From an uncultured Carboxylicivirga sp. (lineage in GTDB: Bacteria; Bacteroidota; Bacteroidia; Bacteroidales; Marinilabiliaceae), in NCBI GenBank assembly GCA_947503525.1, contig CANNEA010000002.1, positions 868,001-932,000 on the forward strand: DNA of 64,000 bases. Direction: 5' to 3'. This document shows, in pieces, positions 57,155-64,000 of the stretch (its first letter is position 1; every line of letters starts with the position of its first letter). The notes below the pieces were generated by a model that saw only the letters and a list, made by a program, of their open reading frames with translations, did no database searches and was not told where the DNA came from. Both the position numbers and the translations under genes were made by a program.

Positions 57155-57637
57155 ATGAAAATAAAAGCACAACGATTAATCACCATCAAGCAACTGATTG
57201 GATCGCGAAAAATTAGTTCGCAGGAAGAGCTGGTAAGTTTGCTTGAGGAGGAGGGCTATAAAATAACTCAGGCTACATTATCACGTGACCTGAAGTATTT
57301 AAAAGTAGCGAAAGTGCCAGATGTTGAAACCGGCTATAAATATGTTATACCTGAAGCAGCACAGAAAACAGAAGATCTAACTCACCGTAACGAAGAGTTT
57401 CCGGTTAGTGGAGTGGAGTCGATAGAGTTTTCGGGGCAAATGGCCATATTAAAAACAAGACCAGGTTTTGCCAATGGTATTGCTTCAGTCATTGATAGTC
57501 ATGGACCATATGAGATTTTAGGAACAATTGCTGGTGATGATACCATTCTATTAATTAGTCGTGAGGGAGTAAGTAAAACGGACGTGATCAATGCCTTGTC
57601 GCTTTTCATGCCTGGTTTAAAAGAAAAAATACTATAA
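57155..57637 (+). CDS. argR: Arginine repressor ArgR
   Basis: The 160-residue protein has an N-terminal winged helix (RKISSQEELVSLLEEEGYKITQATLSRDL, residues about 18-45, cited by position). The C-terminal hexamer and arginine-binding domain has TIAGDDTILLI near residue 130. ArgR senses arginine and represses the biosynthesis genes that follow it here. Length and both domains are normal. It is the first gene of the cluster, so the regulon includes its own gene. Confidence 0.95.
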   Translation: MKIKAQRLITIKQLIGSRKISSQEELVSLLEEEGYKITQATLSRDLKYLKVAKVPDVETGYKYVIPEAAQKTEDLTHRNEEFPVSGVESIEFSGQMAILKTRPGFANGIASVIDSHGPYEILGTIAGDDTILLISREGVSKTDVINALSLFMPGLKEKIL

Positions 57638-57658
57638 CAATAAGATAGTTCAATTAAA

Positions 57659-58336
57659 ATGGAGTTTAACATTTTTGTCGCACAAAAGGAACATGCCAGT
57701 TATGTGGATGTTATTCTGGACACCATTGCAGAGGCTGCAAAGGTAAGAGGAACCGGAATTGCAAAGCGTAGTCCTGATTATATCCGTAGCAAAATTGAGG
57801 AAGGTAAGGCCATTCTTGCATTGCACGATCATAAATTTGCCGGTTTCTGTTATGTTGAAACCTGGGGGCATGACAATTTTGTGGCTAACTCCGGATTAAT
57901 TGTTGTTAATGAGTACCGAGGAAATGGATTGGCTAAGGCCATTAAAAGTAAGGCCTTTGAACTGTCACGTGAGAAATTTCCGGATGCCAAATTGTTTGGT
58001 TTAACCACGGGTCTGGCGGTAATGAAAATCAACTCAGACCTGGGATACCGTCCGGTTACCTTTTCAGAGTTAACTGACGACGAAAAGTTCTGGAAGGGTT
58101 GTCAAACCTGTGTGAATTACGATATTCTGCAACGTACCAATCGTAAGCATTGCCTATGTACAGGAATGTTGTTTGATCCTGATACAATGGTGGCGCCTCA
58201 AAGGGAAGATGCAAAAGCAAAAAAGCAGAGTTTTCTAAGTAAATGGAAAACGATTAGAGCTTCTGTTTTGCAATTGAAAAAAGGAAACAAGAGTGACACA
58301 ATGAGTAAGTTCAAAAGAGCAACGGCTCTTTTTTAA
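57659..58336 (+). CDS. GNAT acetyltransferase in the arginine operon, probable N-acylglutamate synthase
   Basis: The 225-residue protein has a GNAT domain with the acyl-CoA loop in NEYRGNGLAKAI near residues 85-95. A unique C-terminal part has three cysteines (CQTCVNYD and CLCTGMLFD) and a lysine-rich tail. It sits between argR and argG, so it most probably does the first step of arginine synthesis, acylating glutamate. Bacteroidota lack a classical ArgA, and a GNAT of this type has been proposed to fill that gap. The acyl group might be acetyl or succinyl, since Bacteroides use N-succinylornithine. The specific donor cannot be told from the sequence. Confidence 0.65.
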   Translation: MEFNIFVAQKEHASYVDVILDTIAEAAKVRGTGIAKRSPDYIRSKIEEGKAILALHDHKFAGFCYVETWGHDNFVANSGLIVVNEYRGNGLAKAIKSKAFELSREKFPDAKLFGLTTGLAVMKINSDLGYRPVTFSELTDDEKFWKGCQTCVNYDILQRTNRKHCLCTGMLFDPDTMVAPQREDAKAKKQSFLSKWKTIRASVLQLKKGNKSDTMSKFKRATALF

Positions 58337-58369
58337 ATAGTGATGAAGAAAGTAGCTAACAATTAAAAG

Positions 58370-59578
58370 ATGAAGGATAAAGTAGTATTAGCGTATAGTG
58401 GAGGTTTGGACACATCGTTTTGTGTAAAGTACCTAACCGAAGAAAAACAACTGGATGTATATTCGGCTTTGGCCAATACCGGTGGTTTTTCTGAGACAGA
58501 ATTGAATGATATCGAAACTAAAGCCTATGAATTGGGCGTAACCGAGCACACTGCTTTGGATGTTACTAACCGCTACTACCAACGCTGCATACGCTATATG
58601 ATATATGGCAACGTGTTAAAGAATAATACTTATCCTTTATCTGTTAGCTCAGAACGTATTTTCCAGGCATTAGCCATTGTAGAGTATGCCCGTAAGATTG
58701 GGGCTAAATACATTGCTCACGGCAGTACTGGAGCTGGAAATGATCAAATTCGATTTGACCTGACTTTTCAGGTGCTTGCGCCAGAAATTAAAGTGATTGC
58801 TCCAATTCGTGATCTGAAATTATCACGTGAAGCAGAAATCGACTATTTAAAAGCCAGAGGTGTTGATCGAGACTGGACTAAGATGGAGTACTCCATTAAT
58901 AAAGGACTTTGGGGAACCAGTGTAGGAGGTAAGGAAACATTGACTTCAGACCAAACACTTCCCGAAGAGGCCTATCCAAGTCAATTACAAAAGGATGAAG
59001 AAGAAACCTTAACGCTTGAATTTAAGAAAGGCGAGATTCATAAGGTGAATGGGAATGTGTATGAAGATCCGATTGAGGCTATTAAAAGGATTGAGTCCTT
59101 AGCTTCACCTTTTGCTATAGGAAGAGATATGCATGTGGGTGACACTATAATTGGTATTAAGGGGCGTGTTGGATTTGAGGCAGCAGCACCTTTGTTAATT
59201 ATCAAAGCACATCATGTTCTTGAAAAGCATGTGTTAACAAAATGGCAGATGCATTGGAAAGAGCAATTGGGTAATTGGTATGGCATGTTTTTACATGAAT
59301 CTCAATACCTCGAGCCATCGATGCGTGATATAGAGCAATTTTTGGAGAGTACCCAGAAAAATGTGAATGGTAAAGTTATTATTCAATTAAAGCCATATCG
59401 TTTTGATATTGTAGGAATTGATTCGCCTCACGATCTTATGAGTAGTGCTTTTGGTGAATATGGAGAAATGAATAAGGCCTGGACTGCTTCGGATGTAGAG
59501 GGTTTTACAACAATATTAGCTACACCTATGAAAATTTACAATGCAGTAAATAAGGGTGAACTAAATTTAGAAGACTAG
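58370..59578 (+). CDS. argG: Argininosuccinate synthase
   Basis: The 402-residue enzyme joins citrulline and aspartate with ATP. The N-terminal P-loop motif AYSGGLDTSFCV and the GSTGAGNDQIRFD segment near 120 identify the family. The sequence ends GELNLED. It starts 33 bp after the acetyltransferase gene and is followed immediately (0 bp) by argC. Confidence 0.96.
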   Translation: MKDKVVLAYSGGLDTSFCVKYLTEEKQLDVYSALANTGGFSETELNDIETKAYELGVTEHTALDVTNRYYQRCIRYMIYGNVLKNNTYPLSVSSERIFQALAIVEYARKIGAKYIAHGSTGAGNDQIRFDLTFQVLAPEIKVIAPIRDLKLSREAEIDYLKARGVDRDWTKMEYSINKGLWGTSVGGKETLTSDQTLPEEAYPSQLQKDEEETLTLEFKKGEIHKVNGNVYEDPIEAIKRIESLASPFAIGRDMHVGDTIIGIKGRVGFEAAAPLLIIKAHHVLEKHVLTKWQMHWKEQLGNWYGMFLHESQYLEPSMRDIEQFLESTQKNVNGKVIIQLKPYRFDIVGIDSPHDLMSSAFGEYGEMNKAWTASDVEGFTTILATPMKIYNAVNKGELNLED

Positions 59579-60541
59579 ATGATAAAAGTAGGAATCGTTG
59601 GAGGAGCAGGATATACAGCTGGAGAATTAATTCGTTTATTGATTCATCATCCTGAAGCAGAATTAACATGTATTCAAAGTTCAAGCCAGGCCGGCCTAAA
59701 GGTGTCGAGCATTCATACTGATTTGATTGGTGATTTGGAAGCAACTTTTGTGAAGGAAGTTGACTTTGATGTTGATGTGCTGTTTTTATGTATGGGACAT
59801 GGTCGATCAAAAGATTTTGTGGCTTCTATTCCGACGTCCTATAAGGGTAAAATTATTGACCTGAGTAACGATTTCCGCTTAAATGAATCAGCTGATGGCT
59901 TCGTTTATGGTTTGCCTGAATGTAATAAGAGTGATATAAGGCAGGCTAATAAAATAGCCAATCCTGGATGTTTTGCTACGGCAATACAACTGGCACTTTT
60001 GCCTTTAGCCAATGCGGGTTTATTAAAGGAATTGCATGTGCATGCCATTACCGGATCTACGGGTGCCGGGCAGGCGCCAAGTGCAACAACTCATTTTAGT
60101 TGGCGAAATAATAACGCATCTGTATACAAGTCATTTTCACATCAGCATCTGGGCGAGATTGGTGAAACGCTGGTACAACTTCAGCCGGACTTTAACGATG
60201 GGGTAAATTTTGTTCCTATGAGAGGTAACTTCCCTCGAGGAATTTTAGCTTCGGTGTATTTAGATTGTAGCTTGAGTGAAGATGAAGCTCAGGTTCTGTA
60301 TCAAAAGTATTACGAAGGTCAACCTTTCACAATAGTGAGCGATGTAAGTCCTGATGTAAAACAAGTGGTTAACACCAATAAGGCACTGGTGCAGGTAAAA
60401 AAGCATAATAACAAATTGCATATAGTAAGCGTGATCGATAACCTCTTAAAAGGGGCATCGGGTCAGGCTGTTCAAAATATGAATATTCTTTTTGGTTTGG
60501 ATGAAGTAATGGGTCTACTCCTCAAGCCCGTCGCTTTTTAG
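59579..60541 (+). CDS. argC: N-acyl-gamma-glutamyl-phosphate reductase
   Basis: The 320-residue NADPH enzyme reduces the acyl-glutamyl phosphate to the semialdehyde. GGAGYTAGELIRLL near the start binds NADP, and the catalytic Cys131 lies in NPGCFATAIQ, with HFSWRNNN and FVPMRGNFPRGI later on. Size is typical. Its start touches the argG stop. After its end there is an unusual 163-bp gap before argD. Confidence 0.96.
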   Translation: MIKVGIVGGAGYTAGELIRLLIHHPEAELTCIQSSSQAGLKVSSIHTDLIGDLEATFVKEVDFDVDVLFLCMGHGRSKDFVASIPTSYKGKIIDLSNDFRLNESADGFVYGLPECNKSDIRQANKIANPGCFATAIQLALLPLANAGLLKELHVHAITGSTGAGQAPSATTHFSWRNNNASVYKSFSHQHLGEIGETLVQLQPDFNDGVNFVPMRGNFPRGILASVYLDCSLSEDEAQVLYQKYYEGQPFTIVSDVSPDVKQVVNTNKALVQVKKHNNKLHIVSVIDNLLKGASGQAVQNMNILFGLDEVMGLLLKPVAF

Positions 60542-60612
60542 CGACAGGTTTATTTGGTTTAAATTTTTAGGTGTTCATTCTTCTTTGTATAGGGTTGACT
60601 CCATACTTGCCA

Positions 60613-60640
60613 GTATCGCAGACTAACGAGTCTGTGATAC
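60613..60640. repeat. REP-like 12-bp palindrome between argC and argD
   Basis: GTATCGCAGACT (60613-60624) and AGTCTGTGATAC (60629-60640) form a 12-bp stem with one wobble pair and an AACG loop. No T run follows, so it is not a terminator. A second, weaker inverted pair (TTAATTCGC/GCTAATT, near 60660-60680) follows. It interrupts an otherwise compact operon and looks like a small extragenic palindromic element. Confidence 0.5.
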
Positions 60641-60704
60641 TACATCCATTCCATATCCATTTAATTCGCTTTGCTAATTCGGTATAAGTATAAAATTATA
60701 TACT

Positions 60705-61835
60705 ATGAATTTATTTGACGTATATCCATTATTCGATATTACTCCTGTTAAAGGACTAGATTGCAATGTGTGGGATGATCAGGGAAATAAATACCTCGAC
60801 CTCTATGGAGGGCATGCGGTTATTTCAATAGGTCATAGTCATCCGCATTATGTAGAGCGTTTATCGGATCAAGTCAAAAAAATTGGCTTTTATAGCAATT
60901 CAGTTCAGAATCCCCTGCAGAAAGAGCTGGCGACCAAGCTTGGCATAGTCTCAGGCTTGGCAGATTATCAATTGTTTCTATGTAATTCCGGGGCTGAAGC
61001 AAATGAGAATGCTCTTAAACTGGCTTCATTTAAAACCGGAAGAAGCAAAGTCGTATCATTTGAAAAAGGTTTTCATGGCAGAACATCTGGTGCTGTTGCC
61101 ATTACAGATAACCAAAATATTATTGCTCCTTTTAACGCTGGTCATCAAAGTGAAATACTTCCTTTAAATGATATCGCTAAAGTAGAAGAAGTGCTTTCGA
61201 AAAAAGATGTGGCTGCTGTCATTGTTGAAGGTATTCAGGGAATTGGTGGAATAATTATTCCTGAAAAAGAATTTATTGAAGAACTAGGAGTTGTATGTAA
61301 GAAGTATGGAACCCTTTTGATTCTGGATGAGATTCAATCAGGTTATGGGCGAAGTGGGAAGTTTTTTGCATACCAATATACAAGCGTTATTCCTGACATT
61401 ATTACCATTGCTAAGGGGATGGGTAACGGCTTTCCTGTTGGGGGAGTTTTAATAGCTCCCGATATTGAGGCTAGTTATGGTCTTTTGGGTACAACATTTG
61501 GTGGAAATCATTTGGCATGCGCTGCTGCCTTGGCTGTATTAGAGGTTATTGATCAGGAAAAGCTGGTTGAGAAAAGTGCAGAAAGTGGTAAATATCTAAA
61601 AAATAAACTTGCTAGTATAAATAAGATCAAGGAGATAAGAGGTGTTGGATTGATGTTTGGAATCGATCTAAATAAGGCAATCAAGCCTCTTAGAATGGGA
61701 TTGTTAAGAAAAAATTATATTTTTACGGGCGTTTCCGGCACATATACAATGAGGTTATTGCCTCCCCTAACTCTAAATCAAGCTCATATAGACTATTTTA
61801 TAAATGGTTTAGATGACGCTATTGATAGTGGTTAA
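60705..61835 (+). CDS. argD: Acetyl-/succinylornithine aminotransferase
   Basis: The 376-residue PLP enzyme makes N-acylornithine from the semialdehyde. LYGGHAVISIGHSHP is near the start, NSGAEANENALKLAS near residue 95, and the PLP-binding Lys237 lies in ITIAKGMGNG, with ILDEIQSGYGRSG before it. The family is aspartate aminotransferase class III. Length is typical. The next gene starts 18 bp downstream. Confidence 0.92.
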   Translation: MNLFDVYPLFDITPVKGLDCNVWDDQGNKYLDLYGGHAVISIGHSHPHYVERLSDQVKKIGFYSNSVQNPLQKELATKLGIVSGLADYQLFLCNSGAEANENALKLASFKTGRSKVVSFEKGFHGRTSGAVAITDNQNIIAPFNAGHQSEILPLNDIAKVEEVLSKKDVAAVIVEGIQGIGGIIIPEKEFIEELGVVCKKYGTLLILDEIQSGYGRSGKFFAYQYTSVIPDIITIAKGMGNGFPVGGVLIAPDIEASYGLLGTTFGGNHLACAAALAVLEVIDQEKLVEKSAESGKYLKNKLASINKIKEIRGVGLMFGIDLNKAIKPLRMGLLRKNYIFTGVSGTYTMRLLPPLTLNQAHIDYFINGLDDAIDSG

Positions 61836-61853
61836 ATTGTTATAAAGAAGGAA

Positions 61854-62450
61854 ATGGTAAGGTCATACTGGAACGAAGAATGGAAGGAAGTGGAATTTGA
61901 GGAAGGCGCACTAAAAAAGCGTTACGCGATCTCAAATTACGGAAGAATTATTAGTTTTATCGGTGAGATAAAAGATGGGGATTATATTAGAGGTGGAAAA
62001 CTGAGAGGATATCCAACCTTACCATTAAGACCTTTCGGAAAATCAAAAACATTTTATGTGCATAAATTGGTTGCAGAACATTTTCTGACCAAAGCTTCCG
62101 ATGATCAAACATTTGTAATTCATAAAGATTTCAACAAGTCAAATAACTACATTGACAACCTTTTGTGGGCTAATAAAAAGGAGATGTTCGAGCATCAGCA
62201 GAAAAATCCTTTAGTCCTTGAAGCAAGAGAAAAACAAAAAGGGCGTAAAACACAACAAGGGCACAAGCTTACAGCAACTCAGGTAATGCGATTGAAAAAG
62301 AAGATCATGGATCCAAATCGTAAGACCAGGTTGAAACTAATAGCCAAGCAATTTGGAATTAGTGAAATGCAGCTCTATCGCATTAAGTCGGGTGAAAACT
62401 GGGCACATATCGAAGTTGATATCGAAGAACCAGTTCAAGGTGATAATTAA
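61854..62450 (+). CDS. NUMOD4/HNH-type homing-endonuclease-like protein with C-terminal HTH
   Basis: The 198-residue protein opens with an NUMOD4-like segment (WKEVEFEE, then RYAISNYGRI). An HNH_3-like core follows (YVHKLVAEHFL, FVIHKDFNKSNNYIDNLLWANK), where the metal His and the paired Asn residues are present. The last 65 residues hold a helix-turn-helix (LIAKQFGISEMQLYRIKSGENW). HNH homing endonucleases nick DNA and are usually mobile. This gene lies in the same orientation and tightly packed (18 bp after argD) inside the arg/pro operon. It may have been co-opted as a regulator or be a free-standing endonuclease. There is no intron or intein visible in the neighbours. Confidence 0.75.
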   Translation: MVRSYWNEEWKEVEFEEGALKKRYAISNYGRIISFIGEIKDGDYIRGGKLRGYPTLPLRPFGKSKTFYVHKLVAEHFLTKASDDQTFVIHKDFNKSNNYIDNLLWANKKEMFEHQQKNPLVLEAREKQKGRKTQQGHKLTATQVMRLKKKIMDPNRKTRLKLIAKQFGISEMQLYRIKSGENWAHIEVDIEEPVQGDN

Positions 62451-62491
62451 ATTTTAATCTAGCTAACTCTAGATTCTACTTTCAGTCGATT

Positions 62492-62566
62492 TTTTGGGAG
62501 TTTTTGTGTAAATTTATAAGCTCAAAAAGTGATTCTTTTATAAACTAACACGAAAGAGTCCCAAAA
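62492..62566 (+). other. Extended imperfect hairpin in the leader of proC
   Basis: Outer arms TTTTGGGA (62492-62499) and TCCCAAAA (62559-62566), then GTGT (62506-62509)/ACAC (62548-62551), then TTTATAA (62513-62519)/TTATAAA (62538-62544) fit one stem about 75 nt long with internal loops. There is no T run after it, so it is not a terminator. A 24-codon ORF starts 10 nt downstream, counted with its stop. A leader structure or processing site is inferred. Confidence 0.45.
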
Positions 62567-62575
62567 TTTCACATT

Positions 62576-62647
62576 ATGAAACAAGCCACTGGCGCTTATT
62601 CTATTATTGTAGAAAGGCAAGGGTGGTTGGTTCCATGTGGTAATTAA
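62576..62647 (+). CDS. Possible 23-residue leader peptide upstream of proC
   Basis: A 23-codon frame (MKQATGAYSIIVERQ, then GWLVPCGN) begins 10 nt after the hairpin and ends 17 nt before the proC ATG. It has only one Pro and one Arg, so classical attenuation by these is unlikely. It may be a leader peptide, or a chance frame. Confidence 0.3.
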   Translation: MKQATGAYSIIVERQGWLVPCGN

Positions 62648-62664
62648 ATATAAAATTTAATCAC

Positions 62665-63465
62665 ATGAAAGTAGCTAAACTTACCATTATAGGTGGAGGG
62701 AACCTTGGATCGGCAATAGCCGAAGGATTAATTGACAAAGGATTATTCAGTCCCTCACAAATTACTATTACTCGTCGCAGAACAAAGTTATTAGAACACT
62801 TTAAAGAAAAAGGTGTTATTGTTACCAATAACAACCTCGAAGCAACCGAGGGGGCAAGTATTGTTTTACTTGCTGTTAAGCCCTATCAGTTAGAGCTTGT
62901 AATTAAGGAGATTTCTCCATCTTTGACAAAAGAAACTATCCTGGTTTCTTTAGCTACCGGCGTTTCATCTGAACAAATTGAACAATATTGTGGTGTTAAG
63001 CTACCCGTTTTTAGGGCTATGCCTAATACGGCTATCGAGATAGGAGAGTCAATGACTTGTATATCTTCATATAATGCAACTCAAAAGCAGGAAGAAGAAG
63101 TGCTTCATTTATTTGAGCAAATGGGTCAAGCGCTTATTGTGCCAGAAGAATTAATGGCTGCGTCCACGGTATTAGCTGCCTGCGGAATTGCTTTTGCCAT
63201 GCGCTTTATACGTGCAGCAACACAAGGTGGAATTGAAATTGGATTTGGTTCCAGGTTAGCTCTTCAAATCGCTGCTCAAACGGTTAAAGGGGCTGCTGAC
63301 TTGATAATTCAAAAAGGGAATCATCCAGAAGATGAGATTGATAAGGTAACAACCCCAAGAGGAGTTACGATCTCTGGATTAAACGAGATGGAACATCAAG
63401 GTTTTAGTTCATCATTAATCAAAGGACTACTAACTTCATTCAATAAGATTGAAAACGGTAAATAA
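62665..63465 (+). CDS. proC: Pyrroline-5-carboxylate reductase
   Basis: The 266-residue enzyme reduces pyrroline-5-carboxylate to proline. The NAD(P) loop IGGGNLGSAIAEGL, LLAVKPYQ, and the C-terminal TPRGVTISGLNEME signature are all there. The length is normal. proB starts 3 bp after its stop, so they are coupled. Confidence 0.96.
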   Translation: MKVAKLTIIGGGNLGSAIAEGLIDKGLFSPSQITITRRRTKLLEHFKEKGVIVTNNNLEATEGASIVLLAVKPYQLELVIKEISPSLTKETILVSLATGVSSEQIEQYCGVKLPVFRAMPNTAIEIGESMTCISSYNATQKQEEEVLHLFEQMGQALIVPEELMAASTVLAACGIAFAMRFIRAATQGGIEIGFGSRLALQIAAQTVKGAADLIIQKGNHPEDEIDKVTTPRGVTISGLNEMEHQGFSSSLIKGLLTSFNKIENGK

Positions 63466-63468
63466 GCG

Positions 63469-64000
63469 ATGTATAATAAATTAACCATAAAAATAGGGTC
63501 TAATGTTTTGGCCAATGCCAATGGTGGTCTTAATATAGAGCGCATTAAACATTTGGTTAATCAAATTGCCGAATTGCATCACTCAGGTAAGAAATTGGTT
63601 TTAGTGTCTTCAGGAGCTGTAGCTTCTGCACGAGGACTTATTAAAATTGATAAAAAATTAGATAGGGTTTCGCAGCGCCAATTGTTGTCTTCGGTTGGAC
63701 AGGTCAAACTCATAAATCAGTATGCCAATTTATTTGCTGAGCATGGCATTCAGGTTGCTCAGGTACTGGTAACTAAAGAAGATTTCAGAACAAGGGAACA
63801 CTATTTGAATATGAAAAACTGTGTTTCGGCGTTATGGCAAAATAATATTCTCCCTATTGTTAATGAGAATGATGCTGTATCCGTAACTGCTTTAATGTTT
63901 ACCGATAACGATGAACTAAGTGGTATGATGGCTTCAATGATGGCCTGTAAAGGCTTGGTGATTTTATCCAACATCAATGGTATATATAATGGCCATCCTA
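63469..64000 (+). CDS. proB: Glutamate 5-kinase, C-terminus beyond window
   Basis: The frame starts at 63469 and stays open to the right edge, giving 177 residues. The N-terminus KLTIKIGSNVLA, KKLVLVSSGAVASARG near residue 45 and IVNENDAVS near 137 identify the amino-acid-kinase fold of ProB, which phosphorylates glutamate in the first step of proline synthesis. A PUA domain would be expected downstream in some families, but it cannot be seen here. Confidence 0.93.
   Translation, partial: MYNKLTIKIGSNVLANANGGLNIERIKHLVNQIAELHHSGKKLVLVSSGAVASARGLIKIDKKLDRVSQRQLLSSVGQVKLINQYANLFAEHGIQVAQVLVTKEDFRTREHYLNMKNCVSALWQNNILPIVNENDAVSVTALMFTDNDELSGMMASMMACKGLVILSNINGIYNGHP

Overview
The window reads as a chromosomal segment of a marine or gut-type Bacteroidota. 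I place it by inference near Bacteroidia/Marinilabiliales, but no rRNA is present to prove it. The evidence is a SusC/SusD pair with a hybrid two-component regulator, TAnnTTTG-type -7 promoter boxes, type IX secretion components (a PorZ-like protein and a small protein with a type A sorting domain), lipoproteins, few Shine-Dalgarno sequences and an AT-rich composition. No tRNA, rRNA, CRISPR array, insertion sequence or prophage was seen.

Layout. 1-5.0 kb (minus): a four-gene run with a SiaB-type kinase, a SiaC-type phosphoprotein, an ABCG-like ATPase/permease with a TerB-like N-terminus, and a lipoprotein cut by the window edge. 5.4-12.9 kb (minus): an acetyltransferase-like protein, a Gfo/Idh/MocA oxidoreductase, a large membrane-anchored propeller protein, PorZ and RdgB. 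13-15.8 kb: a tandem universal stress protein, divergent from a transmembrane adenylate cyclase that also carries an HD domain. 15.8-21.5 kb (plus): bactofilin, a small membrane protein and atpBEFHAG; atpD and atpC are not here. 21.7-41.4 kb: a xylan utilisation locus. A minus-strand HTCS regulator faces a plus-strand run of GH3, SusC, SusD, surface glycan-binding protein, GH10, MFS symporter, GH10, GH43 and a secreted TIM-barrel protein. 41.4-41.8 kb: a 126-bp tandem repeat. 41.9-53.3 kb: mixed housekeeping and accessory genes (TfoX-like, patatin-barrel, TylF-like methyltransferase, isoaspartyl peptidase, TerB-like, LytS/LytTR pair, esterase, GH13, small secreted and membrane proteins). 53.5-64 kb: carB on minus, divergent from argR-GNAT-argG-argC-argD-HNH-proC-proB.

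How the genes work together. The xylan locus holds a complete path: surface capture and cleavage (SGBP, SusD, GH10 lipoproteins), TonB-dependent import (SusC), trimming (GH3), inner-membrane uptake (MFS) and a cytoplasmic GH43. The HTCS probably senses xylo-oligosaccharides and acts at four TGTAAC direct repeats spaced 20-21 bp in front of GH3. The arginine/proline cluster joins carbamoyl phosphate, N-acylglutamate, argininosuccinate and proline steps under ArgR. An NUMOD4/HNH gene and a structured leader with a tiny ORF sit inside it.

The least explained items are the HNH gene and leader in the arg/pro operon, the 126-bp repeat with in-phase TGA codons, the cyclase-HD fusion with a Y_Y_Y-like sensor, and the SiaB/SiaC pair coupled to an ABC exporter.
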